From positions 1 through 64,000 of the forward strand of contig NZ_CP173678.1 in NCBI RefSeq assembly GCF_051903925.1: a stretch of DNA of 64,000 nt, written 5' to 3'. The stretch is from G051903925 sp051903925. Its GTDB lineage: Bacteria; Pseudomonadota; Alphaproteobacteria; Zavarziniales; Zavarziniaceae. Position 1 is the stretch's first letter; every line of letters starts with the position of its first letter. Shown here piece after piece: positions 24,936 to 33,311 of the stretch. Below the pieces are notes generated by a model. It was not told where the DNA came from and made no database searches. It worked only from the letters and a program-made list of their open reading frames with translations. The translations under genes and the position numbers were made by a program.

Positions 24936-25258
24936 GGCAGCGGCTCCACGCTGATCGCCAATCCGGGGTCGAGCACGGCATAGAGATGCGGGAACAGCGC
25001 CCCGCGGCGCGATGGCTCCCACTTCAGCGCGGGGCCCAGGTCGCCTGCCCGGAATCCGACCAGGACAAGGTCCCGCTGGCCGGCGAAGTGCCGACCCAAG
25101 GTCCCCGGCACCTGCTCCCGGGTCGAGAAATGGATGAAGCCGTCGCGGAGGTCGTCTGCCGAACCAGGCCAGGCGCCAGCGGCCTGCGCCGCCAGCCAGA
25201 CCGCGCGCGGCAGGATCTTGAAGACCAGGTCGGGCGCGGTGACGGGCGCGTCAGTCAT
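24932..25258 (-). CDS. DUF952 family protein
   Basis: A 108-residue protein with the DUF952 pattern VFKILPRAVWLAAQ near the start, GFIHFSTREQVPGTL in the middle and FPHLYAVLD near the end. The family is widespread and uncharacterised; the conserved His/Ser/Thr cluster suggests an ADP-ribose-like ligand, but no role is established here. Its ATG overlaps the stop of the TPR gene by eight bases and its stop overlaps the putA GTG, so all three are probably translated from one mRNA. Confidence 0.8.
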   Translation of the reverse strand: MTDAPVTAPDLVFKILPRAVWLAAQAAGAWPGSADDLRDGFIHFSTREQVPGTLGRHFAGQRDLVLVGFRAGDLGPALKWEPSRRGALFPHLYAVLDPGLAISVEPLP

Positions 25259-26096
25259 CGCTGCGGGCGGGACCGCCCGCCAGGGTGTTCTCACGCGGCG
25301 GAGGTTCGGCAAAGGGCCATTTCAGCAGTCGTTCCCGCGCATCGCCGTCATCGCGCGCGATGGCATCCAGCAGGGCCGTCGCCTTGGCCTGAAGCAGGCG
25401 GTCGACGGCATCGCCCGGCGTGGCGTCGACGACGCCCTGCAGCGTCTGGCGGGCATCGTCGACCCCGCTGCCGCCGCGCATGTTCAGGATCGCGCGCGCG
25501 AATTCGAAGCGGATCAGCAGGTTGTCCGGCGCCAGGGCAACGGCGCGGGCCAGATCCTCGAACGCGACCGGCTGGCTGGCGCCATAGGTCGCCATCGCCA
25601 TCACCGCCCCGACCCGGCCGATGATCTGGGCATGCCAGGTCGCCCGTGCGGTCAGGGCCAACGCGGACTGCGGGTCCAGGGCCAGGGCCGCATCGACCTG
25701 GCGTCGCGCCTCGCCGATCAATCCGGAATCCTGCGCCTCCATCATGTGCAGGCTGCGCGCTGCGGCGCCCAACGCCGCCGCCAGCGACAGCCGCGCCATG
25801 ATGCTGGCGGGTGCGGCCGCCACCGCCGCGCGTCCCAGAGTGACGGCGCGGTCGATCTCCGTGCGGATCGTCGCCGGATCGCTCGCCGATCCGGCCAGCG
25901 CCAGGGCCGCCTGGGAGGCCAGGGTAAGACCCTCCTCCGTGCCGTTCGCCTCGCCCGCCGTCGCGGCGGCGGCGAAATCCCCGGCACTCCACGCCGCCTG
26001 GGCCGCGGCCAGGGTCGACGCGCCCGCCGGCGTGCCCAGGCAAAGCGCCAGGGCCGCGGCCAGGCTCAGCGAACGGACTGCTTGGCTTGGCTTCAC
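25251..26096 (-). CDS. Secreted TPR-like repeat protein
   Basis: The 281-residue product has a typical signal peptide (SLAAALALCLGTPAGAS, cleavage near residue 26). Helical Ala-rich pairs follow with TPR spacing (for example AAWSAGDFAAAATAGEAN; ARRQVDAALALDPQSALALTARA; LARAVALAPDNLLIRFEFARA). It is probably a periplasmic scaffold; the partner is unknown. The start is a GTG at 26096, chosen for the strong GGGGAGG five bases upstream and for the signal peptide that follows. Genes of this type often sit beside lysS/DUF952 in related genomes, but I cannot verify that here. Confidence 0.75.
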   Translation of the reverse strand: MKPSQAVRSLSLAAALALCLGTPAGASTLAAAQAAWSAGDFAAAATAGEANGTEEGLTLASQAALALAGSASDPATIRTEIDRAVTLGRAAVAAAPASIMARLSLAAALGAAARSLHMMEAQDSGLIGEARRQVDAALALDPQSALALTARATWHAQIIGRVGAVMAMATYGASQPVAFEDLARAVALAPDNLLIRFEFARAILNMRGGSGVDDARQTLQGVVDATPGDAVDRLLQAKATALLDAIARDDGDARERLLKWPFAEPPPRENTLAGGPARSDD

Positions 26097-26170
26097 GCGT
26101 TCCTCCCCGCAACCACCCAGGACCGACCAACCTTGGACCAGCCGCGCGCCCAAGTCGATCCGCGGTTGGA

Positions 26171-27751
26171 TCAGGCGGCGAGGGCCTTGCGGATCAGGGC
26201 TGCCGTCTCCGCCGGGCCATAGAGCGCGATGAACGAGCCCAGGCGCGGCCCCTGGGACTGGCCGAACAGCACCTCGTAAGCGCCCTTGAACCAGTCGCGC
26301 AGGTTGGTGAAGCCGTGACGCTTGCCGACCTCGTACACCTCGTTCTGCAGGGCCTCTGCCGAGCTGTCGGCCGGTCTCGCCTCCAGGAACGTGGCCAGGT
26401 CGGCCAGGGCCGCGCGCTCGGCCTCGCTGGGGGCCCGGCGCTGCTGGGTGGGGGCCACGAAATCGCGGTAATAGGCGATCGCATAGCCGACCAGACGGTC
26501 CAGTTCCGGATGATTCTGCGGCGTGGCACCGGGCACGGTGCGGGTGATGAAGCCCCAGGTCACCGCCTTGTCGTCGCTGGCCGCCGCCCCCACCAGGTTC
26601 AGCAGCAGGGCGAACGTCACCGGCAGGTCGACCTGCGGCGGCTGGCCACCATGGATGTGCCAGACCGGGTTCTCCAGCCGCTCGGGCCACGCCTGGCCGG
26701 GATAGGCAGCCAGGGCAGTGTTGTAGTCGTCGACCGCGCGCGGGATCACGTCGAAGTACAGCTTCTTCGCCGTCTTCGGCTTGGTGAACATGAACAGGCT
26801 CAGGCTCTCGGCCGGGGCATAGGTCAGCCACTCGTCGATCGTCAGGCCATTGCCACGCGACTTCGAGATCTTCTCCCCGTTCTCGTCCAGGAACAGTTCG
26901 TAGTTGAAGCCGTCCGGCGGCGTCCCGCCCAGGATGCGGCAGATCTTGCCGCTGGTCTTGACGTTGTCGATGTGGTCCTTGCCCGACATCTCATAATCGA
27001 CGTCCAGCACGGCCCAGCGCAGCGCCCAGTCCGGCTTCCACTGCGCCTTGCAGCCGCCGGCCTTCACGCTCGTCTCCCAGCGCTTGCCGGTGTCGGGATC
27101 GGTCCAGACGACGGTGCCGCGACCGGGATGGACCTCCTCGATCGGCACCTGCATTACGACCCCCGTCTCCGGATGCAGCGGCAGCAGGGGGGCATAGGTC
27201 TTGCGCCGCTCCTCCCGCAGGGTGGGGAGCATGACGGCCATGACCTTGTCCCAGGTCTCCAGCATGCGGATCAGGCCATCGTCGAACCGGCCGGACGTGT
27301 AGTAGTCGAGCGCCGAGGCGAATTCGTAGTCGAAGCCGAACGTGTCCAGGAAACGCCGCAGCATGGCGTTGTTGTGATGGCCAAAGCTTTCGTACTGGCC
27401 AAAGGGATCGGGCACGCGGGTCAGCGGCTTGCCCAGGTGGGGCAGCATCATCTCGCGGTTCGGCACGTTCTCCGGCACCTTGCGCATGCCGTCGACATCG
27501 TCCGAGAAGCACAGGAGCCGGGTCGGCACCTTGTCATCGGTCAGGATGCGGAAGGCATGGCGCACCATGGTCGTGCGCGCCACCTCGCCGAACGTGCCGA
27601 TATGGGGCAGGCCGGACGGGCCGTAGCCCGTCTCGAACAGCACGACGTCCTTGGGCTTTTTCTCCAGCCGCGCGATCAGCTTGCGCGCCTCCTCGAACGG
27701 CCAGGCGCGCGCATCGGAAGCAAGGACATGGAGATCGGCAGCGTTCGTCAT
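26171..27751 (-). CDS. lysS: Lysyl-tRNA synthetase, class I
   Basis: This enzyme charges tRNA-Lys using a Rossmann-fold class I core, the archaeal/alphaproteobacterial type, unrelated to class II LysS. The 526-residue protein shows the HIGH motif as PHIGTFGE (about residue 46) and the KMSKS motif as KISKSRGNGL (about 295). The C-terminal anticodon-binding helical region runs from about 380 to the end. ATG 27751 is chosen because the upstream 12 codons of the open frame lack similarity. Presence of the class I enzyme supports an alphaproteobacterial source. Confidence 0.95.
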   Translation of the reverse strand: MTNAADLHVLASDARAWPFEEARKLIARLEKKPKDVVLFETGYGPSGLPHIGTFGEVARTTMVRHAFRILTDDKVPTRLLCFSDDVDGMRKVPENVPNREMMLPHLGKPLTRVPDPFGQYESFGHHNNAMLRRFLDTFGFDYEFASALDYYTSGRFDDGLIRMLETWDKVMAVMLPTLREERRKTYAPLLPLHPETGVVMQVPIEEVHPGRGTVVWTDPDTGKRWETSVKAGGCKAQWKPDWALRWAVLDVDYEMSGKDHIDNVKTSGKICRILGGTPPDGFNYELFLDENGEKISKSRGNGLTIDEWLTYAPAESLSLFMFTKPKTAKKLYFDVIPRAVDDYNTALAAYPGQAWPERLENPVWHIHGGQPPQVDLPVTFALLLNLVGAAASDDKAVTWGFITRTVPGATPQNHPELDRLVGYAIAYYRDFVAPTQQRRAPSEAERAALADLATFLEARPADSSAEALQNEVYEVGKRHGFTNLRDWFKGAYEVLFGQSQGPRLGSFIALYGPAETAALIRKALAA

Positions 27752-27809
27752 GGCCGCGCTTTTCGCGCGTGGCCGCACCTTTGGCAAGTGCGAGGGGAGC
27801 AGGTCTGCC

Positions 27810-28364
27810 CTACGGCGCCCCGGTCAGCTCCACGTCCTGGTAGAGCTCCGCCAATGGCAGGTCGAATCCAAGACCCACCCGGACCTCCGCATCGCCGATC
27901 AGATCGCGGAATTCCCAGAACCCCTCAGCCCGGTGCCAGTGCTGCACGTGGCGCTGCTCGGCCGAGATCAGCAGGACGTCCTGCACGCTGTCGTGGCGGC
28001 GGTAGTCCGCGCACTTCACCGACTGGTCCACGCCCTTGGTCGAGGGCGACAGGACCTCGGCCACCAGCACCGGCGCCTCGGCATAGCGGCCCGCAGCGTT
28101 TCCACTGCACTTCACCAGTACGTCCGGAAGATAGAATGTCGTGCTGTCTGTGGCAGACAACAATCCGGTGTTGGGGACGGCCAAGCAGGGCGGCTTCAGA
28201 CGGACATTCAGCGCCGTGACCAGGCGCGCAACCAGCCAGTCGTGGCGCTGGATCGCCGGCGCCATGGCGACCGGCACGCCCTGGCGCAGTTCATAGCGCG
28301 TGTCGGTGCCGTCGTTCCAATCCAGGAACTCGACCAGGGACATGCGCTTCGGAGCCAGGGCCAT
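27810..28364 (-). CDS. Uma2-family putative endonuclease
   Basis: Uma2 proteins have a PD-(D/E)xK nuclease fold; most are uncharacterised and abundant in cyanobacteria. The 184-residue protein has the expected order: YELRQGVPVAMAP with its conserved Glu, FYLPDVLVKC with the catalytic PD, and PVLVAEVLSPSTKGVDQSVK with the catalytic Glu and Lys. It is upstream of lysS on the same strand. No methylase or toxin partner is adjacent, so nuclease activity in vivo is uncertain. Confidence 0.8.
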   Translation of the reverse strand: MALAPKRMSLVEFLDWNDGTDTRYELRQGVPVAMAPAIQRHDWLVARLVTALNVRLKPPCLAVPNTGLLSATDSTTFYLPDVLVKCSGNAAGRYAEAPVLVAEVLSPSTKGVDQSVKCADYRRHDSVQDVLLISAEQRHVQHWHRAEGFWEFRDLIGDAEVRVGLGFDLPLAELYQDVELTGAP

Positions 28365-28412
28365 GGCGGTCAGCCTATCCCGCCCACCGGCCCATTGCCA
28401 CTGGGCCCGCGC

Positions 28413-29573
28413 TCAAAGTGCCGCGTAGGCCGCGTCGATCAGGGCGCCGGCGCGCGGGTCGAGCAGGGCGCCGCCCTGCATCTGGCACATGACGTAGCCG
28501 AAGCCGAGGCCGGTGTCCGGATCGCCGAAGCCCAGCGCACCCCCCATGCCGGGATGGCCGAAGGCGTTGGCGCTGGGGCCGAAGGCCAGGCCTTCCGTCG
28601 GGCGCATGAAGCCCAGGCCAAAGCGCGTCGGCAGGCCCAGCAGGGTCCCGTCCGGGCTTTCGTCCTGGATCTGGATAGCCTGGGCCAGGGTGTCCTTCTT
28701 CAGCAGCCCGTGGCTGGCGATGCCGTTGTAGAGCCGGGCCAGCGACCGCGCCGTACCATGGCCGTTGCCGCCCGCGATTTCGGCGCGCCGAATATAGTCC
28801 TGGTTGAAGGTGTCGGCGACCGCCGGCGGGTTGAAGAAGGCGCGCGCGGCAAAGCCCGTCGGGTCCTTCATCAGCTCGGCGATCAGGTTGAAGTCGTCCG
28901 GGCCCGGCGGCGGGGCGGCGATCAGGTCGGCGACGCGGCCATGCTCCCGGTCCGGCAGGCCAATCCAGAAGTCGAGGTCGAGCGGGCCGCCGAACGTGTC
29001 GCGGAAATACTGGCCGACCGTCTGGCCGGTCACGCGGCGGATCAGCTCACCCACCAGCGTGCCATAGCTGACCGCGTGATAGGCATGGGCGGACCCCGGC
29101 TCGAACCAGGGTTCCTCTTCCGCCAGGAGTTCGGCCAGCCGGATCGGATCGGCCAGGCCCTGGTTGGTCACGTCGGCGCGCCAGGCGGGCTGGCCTGCGC
29201 GATGGCTCATCAGGTAACGGACGGGGGTCGCCTCCTTGCCCTTCTGGCCGTATTCGGGCCAGACCCTGGTCACCGGCCAGTCGGGGTCCAGGCGCCCCTC
29301 CTCGATCAGGCGGTTGGCGCAGAGGGCGACGATGCCCTTGGTCGTGGAGAAGACGTTGACCAGCGTGTCGCGCATCCACGGCTTGGTCCGGGCGGCATCG
29401 CGGCTGCCGCCCCACAGGTCGACGACCAGGCGCCCGTCCAGGGCGATGGCGACCCCCGCACCCACTTCCTGGCCGCTGGCGAAGGACTGCTCGAACACCT
29501 CCCGCACCGCCCGGAAGCGGCTGTCGCAATAGCCCTCCGTCGCACGGGCGCCCGTGCCTGCCTGACCGGTCAT
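28413..29573 (-). CDS. Serine hydrolase of the beta-lactamase/EstB family
   Basis: A 386-residue class C beta-lactamase-fold protein. The nucleophile motif SxxK is VFSTTKGI (about residue 73) and the YxN-like motif is YHAVSYG (about 160). The family includes carboxylesterases such as EstB, and there is no signal peptide, so an intracellular esterase is more likely than a lactamase. ATG 29573 has GGGGAG seven bases upstream; an ATG at 29594 is the alternative. It is divergent from the amidohydrolase at 29676 and shares its promoter region. Confidence 0.85.
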   Translation of the reverse strand: MTGQAGTGARATEGYCDSRFRAVREVFEQSFASGQEVGAGVAIALDGRLVVDLWGGSRDAARTKPWMRDTLVNVFSTTKGIVALCANRLIEEGRLDPDWPVTRVWPEYGQKGKEATPVRYLMSHRAGQPAWRADVTNQGLADPIRLAELLAEEEPWFEPGSAHAYHAVSYGTLVGELIRRVTGQTVGQYFRDTFGGPLDLDFWIGLPDREHGRVADLIAAPPPGPDDFNLIAELMKDPTGFAARAFFNPPAVADTFNQDYIRRAEIAGGNGHGTARSLARLYNGIASHGLLKKDTLAQAIQIQDESPDGTLLGLPTRFGLGFMRPTEGLAFGPSANAFGHPGMGGALGFGDPDTGLGFGYVMCQMQGGALLDPRAGALIDAAYAAL

Positions 29574-29675
29574 CGTCTCGCTCCCCAAAGTCATGTTTGA
29601 TCGGATACTAAAGGCGGCACCGGGGCCTTGGCTACAAAGGTGGGGCACGGCGCATCCGCAGCGGAGCAGGGTCTC

Positions 29676-30926
29676 ATGAGCAGCGATACCAATCTCAAGA
29701 TCGACGGCGCCCGGCTGTGGCAGTCCCTGATGGACATCGGCGAGATCGGCAAGACCGAGAAGGGCGGCTGCAAGCGCCTGGCCCTGAGCGACCTGGACCG
29801 CCAAGCCCGCGACCTGTTCATCCAGTGGGCGAAGGACGCCGGCTGCACGATCAAGGTCGATCGCATGGGCAACATCTTCGCCAGGCGCGCGGGCCGCAAT
29901 GACAGCCTGCCGCCGATCATGACGGGCAGCCACCTGGACACGGTGCCGACGGGTGGCAAGTTCGACGGGATCCTGGGCGTGATGGCGGGGCTGGAGGTCA
30001 TGCGCACCCTGCACGACCACGACTATGTGACCGAGGCGCCGATCGAGCTGACCGTCTTCACCAACGAGGAAGGCTCACGCTTCGCGCCGGCCATGGTGTC
30101 GTCGGGTGTATTCTCGGGCGTATTCTCTCTCGACTACGGCCTCAGCCGCGCCGATCGCGACGGCAAGACCATCGGCGAGGAACTGAAGCGCATCGGCTAT
30201 GACGGGCCGGAAGAGGTCGGCGGGCGGCCCGTCGGCGCGTTCTTCGAGGTCCATATCGAGCAGGGGCCGATCCTGGAGGACAATGCCCGCTCGGTCGGCG
30301 TGGTCAGCGGCGTGCAGTCGATCAAGTGGTTCGAGGCAACATTGGCGGGGGCGGAATGCCATGCCGGCACGACGCCGATGGCCAGCCGGCGCGACGCGCT
30401 GGTCGCGGCGGCCGAAGTGGTGGCAGCGGTGGAGCGCATTGCCTGGGAGCACGCACCCGATGGACGCGGCACCGTCGGCCTGCTGGAGGCCAGCCCCAAT
30501 GGTCGCAATGTGGTCACCGGCTCCGTCTTCATGACGATCGACCTGCGTCACCCGCAGGATGCCGTCCTGGCCGAGATGCAGGCGAAGCTGCAGACGGCCT
30601 TCGACGCCGCGGCGACGCGGCGTGCGTTGGACGCCAGCCTGTCCTGCATCTGGGAATCGCCCGCGCTGCACTTCGACGCCGACTGCGTCGGTGCCGTCCG
30701 GCGCGCGGCGGAGGCCGGCGGCCATGCCTTCATGGAGGTCGTGTCCGGCGCCGGACACGATGCCGTCTACATGTCCAAGGTGGCGCCGACGGCGATGATC
30801 TTCATCCCCTGCGAGAAGGGCATCAGCCACAACGAACTGGAATCGGCGACGCCAGAGGACTGCGCCGCCGGGTGCGACGTGCTGCTGCGGGCGATGGTCG
30901 AGCGGGCCAACGCCGCAGCGGCCTAG
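29676..30926 (+). CDS. M20-family Zn-dependent N-carbamoyl-amino-acid / allantoate amidohydrolase
   Basis: The 416-residue enzyme belongs to the AmaB/HyuC/AllC group, which hydrolyses N-carbamoyl amino acids, beta-ureidopropionate or allantoate. Metal ligands are visible in order: GSHLDTVPTGGKFDGILG (His and Asp, about residue 86), FTNEEGSRF (Glu), EVHIEQGPIL (His) and a C-terminal His in GISHNELE. The dimer/lid domain lies in between. Start ATG 29676 follows GGAGCAGGG. The substrate cannot be decided from sequence, and no hydantoinase or allantoinase gene is adjacent. Confidence 0.88.
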   Translation: MSSDTNLKIDGARLWQSLMDIGEIGKTEKGGCKRLALSDLDRQARDLFIQWAKDAGCTIKVDRMGNIFARRAGRNDSLPPIMTGSHLDTVPTGGKFDGILGVMAGLEVMRTLHDHDYVTEAPIELTVFTNEEGSRFAPAMVSSGVFSGVFSLDYGLSRADRDGKTIGEELKRIGYDGPEEVGGRPVGAFFEVHIEQGPILEDNARSVGVVSGVQSIKWFEATLAGAECHAGTTPMASRRDALVAAAEVVAAVERIAWEHAPDGRGTVGLLEASPNGRNVVTGSVFMTIDLRHPQDAVLAEMQAKLQTAFDAAATRRALDASLSCIWESPALHFDADCVGAVRRAAEAGGHAFMEVVSGAGHDAVYMSKVAPTAMIFIPCEKGISHNELESATPEDCAAGCDVLLRAMVERANAAAA

Positions 30927-30941
30927 CCGACGCCCTGGCCG

Positions 30942-31322
30942 TCAGCGCGCCTGGAGAACGCGCTGCAGGTCGCGCCAGAACGCCTCGCGCGCGTCGGGTG
31001 TCGCGTGGCTGTCAGCGCAGGCAAGCCAGGCGCCCACGCCGCCGATCCCGAAACACTCCTCCAGGTCGGTCCAGATGGCGGTCATCCGGTCATGGAAGGC
31101 GGAGACCTCCTCCGACCCGTCGCGCGCCCCATCGGGAACGCGGATGCCCAGGAAGCGGGCCAGCGCATCGTGGCGATTCGGGATCGGAAGGCCCGCCAGG
31201 GCGTCCCGCGTCCGTCCGACATGAAGCCGGCCGGCCTGGTCCAGGCGGCGGTCGACCGGTGCATCGTCTGTGCGGTTGGTTTGCTGCTGCACCACTCCTC
31301 CATTGGCTGGGCGGCCTGCCAC
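30942..31322 (-). CDS. Hypothetical protein, unrecognised
   Basis: A 126-residue frame convergent with the amidohydrolase gene. Its codons are strongly biased to G/C in third position over the whole length, so it looks truly coding. The C-terminal part (FLGIRVPDGARDG onward) is acidic-aromatic, with several Trp (IWTDLEECFG, AWLACADS, AFWRDLQRV). No motif is recognised; a weak likeness of the FLGIRVPD stretch to sulfotransferase tails is too short to use. The start is uncertain: ATG 31322 or a GTG near 31292 that follows GGAGGA closely. Confidence 0.5.
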   Translation of the reverse strand: MAGRPANGGVVQQQTNRTDDAPVDRRLDQAGRLHVGRTRDALAGLPIPNRHDALARFLGIRVPDGARDGSEEVSAFHDRMTAIWTDLEECFGIGGVGAWLACADSHATPDAREAFWRDLQRVLQAR

Positions 31323-31395
31323 GCTCCGCAGGACGCGCCGTCCGATGCTGAGGGGTGCAAGGCCGCGGTATTGAGATCACCTGTGGTCCACATAC

Positions 31396-31428
31396 GAAAA
31401 GGGCGGGTCCAGCCGTGCCGTCCCGCCC
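31396..31428 (-). terminator. Terminator after the DUF1328 gene
   Basis: On the minus strand GGGCGGG pairs with CCCGCCC across a 14-nt loop, followed by TTTT. It lies 50 nt past the stop of the DUF1328 gene. A second perfect 8-bp palindrome (CCGGATCC/GGATCCGG) sits between them near 31441-31462. Confidence 0.6.
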
Positions 31429-31476
31429 GTTTCCGTGCCGGCCGGATCCATCAGGATCCGGACCATGTCCGCCGGC

Positions 31477-31653
31477 TTAGACCGGCGGCGACCGACCCCG
31501 AACCAGGTACATGACCATGGTGATCAGGAAGACGACCAGGAAGACAAAGAACAGGATCTGCGCGATCCCCATCGACGCCGAAGCGACGCCGCCAAAGCCC
31601 AGCACGCCAGCGACGATCGCGACGAGCAGGAAGACCAGAGCCCATCCAAGCAT
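31477..31653 (-). CDS. DUF1328 (YtjA-like) small membrane protein
   Basis: The 58-residue peptide begins MLGWALVFLLVAIVAGVLG and has two hydrophobic helices (about 3-23 and 30-50) ending in LVRGR. This matches the YtjA/DUF1328 family of small inner-membrane proteins often induced by stress. GGAGG lies five bases before the ATG at 31653; the longer frame to 31704 has no membrane or family signal. A GGAAC-N16-TATT element 34 bp upstream may place it under EcfG. Confidence 0.85.
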   Translation of the reverse strand: MLGWALVFLLVAIVAGVLGFGGVASASMGIAQILFFVFLVVFLITMVMYLVRGRSPPV

Positions 31654-31686
31654 TTCAGCCTCCGAAAATTCCGCGTTGCCGGACTG

Positions 31687-31711
31687 AATACAGGCGGCGT
31701 GCATGTGTTCC
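31687..31711 (-). promoter_or_regulatory. Candidate EcfG promoter of the DUF1328 gene
   Basis: Minus strand GGAAC (31707-31711), 16 bp, then TATT (31687-31690). EcfG consensus is GGAAC-N16/17-CGTT, so the -35 is exact and the -10 keeps only TT. The distance to the ATG is reasonable. Confidence 0.35.
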
Positions 31712-31786
31712 CGGGTCGACGCTGGAAAATTTCAAGGGGCCTTGGGACGTTGCCGGCGGCCTTTGCTTGGCCATGACGTTCGCCAC

Positions 31787-31893
31787 AAAAAAGAAGGGCC
31801 CGGGAATTCCCGGGCCCAGTCTGGCACGCTCTTTTGGCAGGGGTAGTGGGGAGCGAATGGAGCATGCCGGCCGCCGTGCGTGACGGCAGATGC
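31787..31893 (-). ncRNA. gsrN: GsrN-like general stress small RNA
   Basis: A minus-strand unit of about 105 nt has no protein-coding character but has its own signals. Its promoter is EcfG-like (31900-31924). Its 3' end is a 22-nt perfect palindrome (31796-31817) followed by TTCTTTTTT. In between, GGCATGCTC (31860-31868) pairs with GAGCGTGCC (31823-31831; one G-U). This stem presents a 28-nt C-rich loop with the single-stranded runs CTCCCC and ACCCCT. A small 5' hairpin GCCGT/ACGGC precedes it. An EcfG-dependent RNA with a C-rich target-binding loop and 3' terminator is the architecture of Caulobacter GsrN. That it lies next to nepR-ecfG supports the match. Sequence homology was not tested, so the name is by architecture and context. 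Confidence 0.65.
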
Positions 31894-31899
31894 ACAGGA

Positions 31900-31924
31900 A
31901 ACAGCGGCGTGCGCTTTCGGTTCC
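31900..31924 (-). promoter_or_regulatory. EcfG-type promoter of the GsrN-like RNA
   Basis: Minus strand GGAAC (31920-31924), 16 bp, then TGTT (31900-31903). This is the best match in the locus to the EcfG consensus GGAAC-N16/17-CGTT, differing at one base. Transcription would start near 31893. Confidence 0.6.
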
Positions 31925-32078
31925 CGGAGCGAAACACGGTCACAACACGGTCACGCGCGGGCGCCCGCAACCGGTGCTTCACTCGTCGCACGCCGCATCG
32001 CACGACAGCACAGCGCTGGGAATCCTCGCGGCACGGATGATCTGCGCGCGGTGAAGAAACGTAAGGCGAGGTGTATCA

Positions 32079-32103
32079 GGAACAAATTGCGGGTCGCTGT
32101 CTT
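32079..32103 (+). promoter_or_regulatory. Candidate EcfG promoter of nepR-ecfG
   Basis: GGAAC (32079-32083), 16 bp, then TCTT. EcfG operons are commonly autoregulated. The -35 is exact and the -10 weak; the leader to nepR would be about 110 nt. Confidence 0.35.
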
Positions 32104-32218
32104 TCTTCTTGCAGTGCCACATGCGGTTCACCCTGCATTGTGGTGTTCGGTGTCCCGAGAATGGGGCGCCAGTCCCTGCCGGCCCATGATGCTGGCCAAG
32201 GTCCAAAGGCAGGCATGA

Positions 32219-32446
32219 ATGGCCGGTTCAAGAATGCAGCAGGATGGCCCCCGGAGATCGGGGACGGCGCAGGTGGAAGGGACGTGGTCGGCGCTTGAGC
32301 CAGCGGCTCGCGGCGGGGATCAGGCCTTCCAGCGGCAACTGCAAAGCCTTTACAGCGACGTCATGAAAGAGCCGGTTCCGGACGATCTCCTGGACCTGGT
32401 TCGGCGCATCGACGCCAAGCGCTCAAACCAGGGCCATGGATCGTGA
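32219..32446 (+). CDS. nepR: NepR anti-sigma factor (first copy)
   Basis: NepR is a small helical protein that sequesters EcfG until phosphorylated PhyR binds it. The 75-residue product carries the core QRQLQSLYSDVMKEPVPDDL followed by LDLVRRID. This is the two-helix signature with the conserved LY and EPxP. Its stop overlaps the ecfG GTG start as GTGA, so anti-sigma and sigma are translated in a coupled way. The ATG at 32219 follows AAGGCAGG; an internal ATG at 32234 is possible. Confidence 0.9.
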   Translation: MAGSRMQQDGPRRSGTAQVEGTWSALEPAARGGDQAFQRQLQSLYSDVMKEPVPDDLLDLVRRIDAKRSNQGHGS

Positions 32447-33171
32447 AGATCCCGGCCCACGCGACGCAGCACCCAACCCAGGCTCCCCCCGCGATGACCG
32501 CAGCCGAGGCGATGATCGAACCCATTCCTGTCCCGCAGCCCCCCGCCAGCGAGGAGGAGCGCGACAAGGCCCGCCGTTACGTGCAGGGCCTGATCGTGGA
32601 CTCGCTGACGCACCTGCGTGCCGTCGCGCGCTTCCTGACCGGCAACCGCGAACGGGCGGACGACCTGGTGCAGGACGCCATCGTCCGCGCCCTGGCCGCA
32701 GCCCACCAGTTCCAGCCGGGATCCAACTTCAAGGCGTGGATCTTCACGATCCTGCGCAACGAGTTCTATAACTCCGCGCGCAAGAACCGGCTGAAGGTCC
32801 AGTCGCTGGACGATACGGTGATCGAGGTCGTGGGCACCCCCGCGACCCAGGATGCCCAGCTTGAACTGGACGATTTCCGCCGGTCGTTCTGGCTGCTGAG
32901 CCCGGAGCACCGCGAGGTGCTGATGCTGGTTGGGGCCAGCGGCATCAGCTATGACGAGGCGTCGGAGATCTGTGGCGTCGCCGTCGGCACGATCAAGTCG
33001 CGCGTGTCGCGCGCGCGGCGTGAGCTGGCCCGCCTGATGGAAGGCGGCAAGAACCTGGGCAAGCGCGGCGAGGGCAATGCCATCCCCGTCGAATTCAGCG
33101 GCGAGGCGCCCGACGCGGGTGGGCCCAGGCGCATCGCCCAGGGTGGAGGACGCCGCACACCCCAGGGTTGA
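32443..33171 (+). CDS. ecfG: EcfG-family general stress sigma factor
   Basis: EcfG (ECF15 group) directs the alphaproteobacterial general stress response. The 242-residue protein has a sigma-2 region from about 45 to 110 (HLRAVARFLTGNRERADDLV, then FKAWIFTILRNEFYNSARK). A sigma-4 region from about 140 to 195 follows (FWLLSPEHREVLMLVGASG, YDEASEICGVAVGTIKSRVS). The last 40 residues are a Gly/Arg-rich tail beyond the usual end. The start is the GTG in the GTGA overlap with nepR; ATG 32494 is the alternative. It is flanked on both sides by NepR genes. Confidence 0.93.
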   Translation: MKIPAHATQHPTQAPPAMTAAEAMIEPIPVPQPPASEEERDKARRYVQGLIVDSLTHLRAVARFLTGNRERADDLVQDAIVRALAAAHQFQPGSNFKAWIFTILRNEFYNSARKNRLKVQSLDDTVIEVVGTPATQDAQLELDDFRRSFWLLSPEHREVLMLVGASGISYDEASEICGVAVGTIKSRVSRARRELARLMEGGKNLGKRGEGNAIPVEFSGEAPDAGGPRRIAQGGGRRTPQG

Positions 33172-33311
33172 GGGGCGGCGGCACAGGAGGGGAGCTGCGG
33201 GCCATCGCCGGTTGACCGGCGCTGGTCCCCGTGGCAGTCACGACCCTGGCGCACAGGGGGCGGACCGGCCGAGCGTTCGGCGTCCGCCAATCGTCATTCG
33301 GAAGCGGGGCC

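Noticed and set aside
28413..29573. Annotating the serine hydrolase as an antibiotic-resistance beta-lactamase
   Set aside because: There is no signal peptide and the motifs fit EstB-type esterases; resistance cannot be inferred.
30942..31322. Idea that the small hypothetical protein is a sulfotransferase fragment
   Set aside because: Only the short FLGIRVPD stretch is similar; the PAPS-binding motifs are absent.
31524..32206. Minus-strand open frames overlapping the GsrN-like RNA
   Set aside because: They read through a 22-nt palindrome and terminator, have no ribosome-binding site and low-complexity products. The promoter/terminator pair explains the region better.
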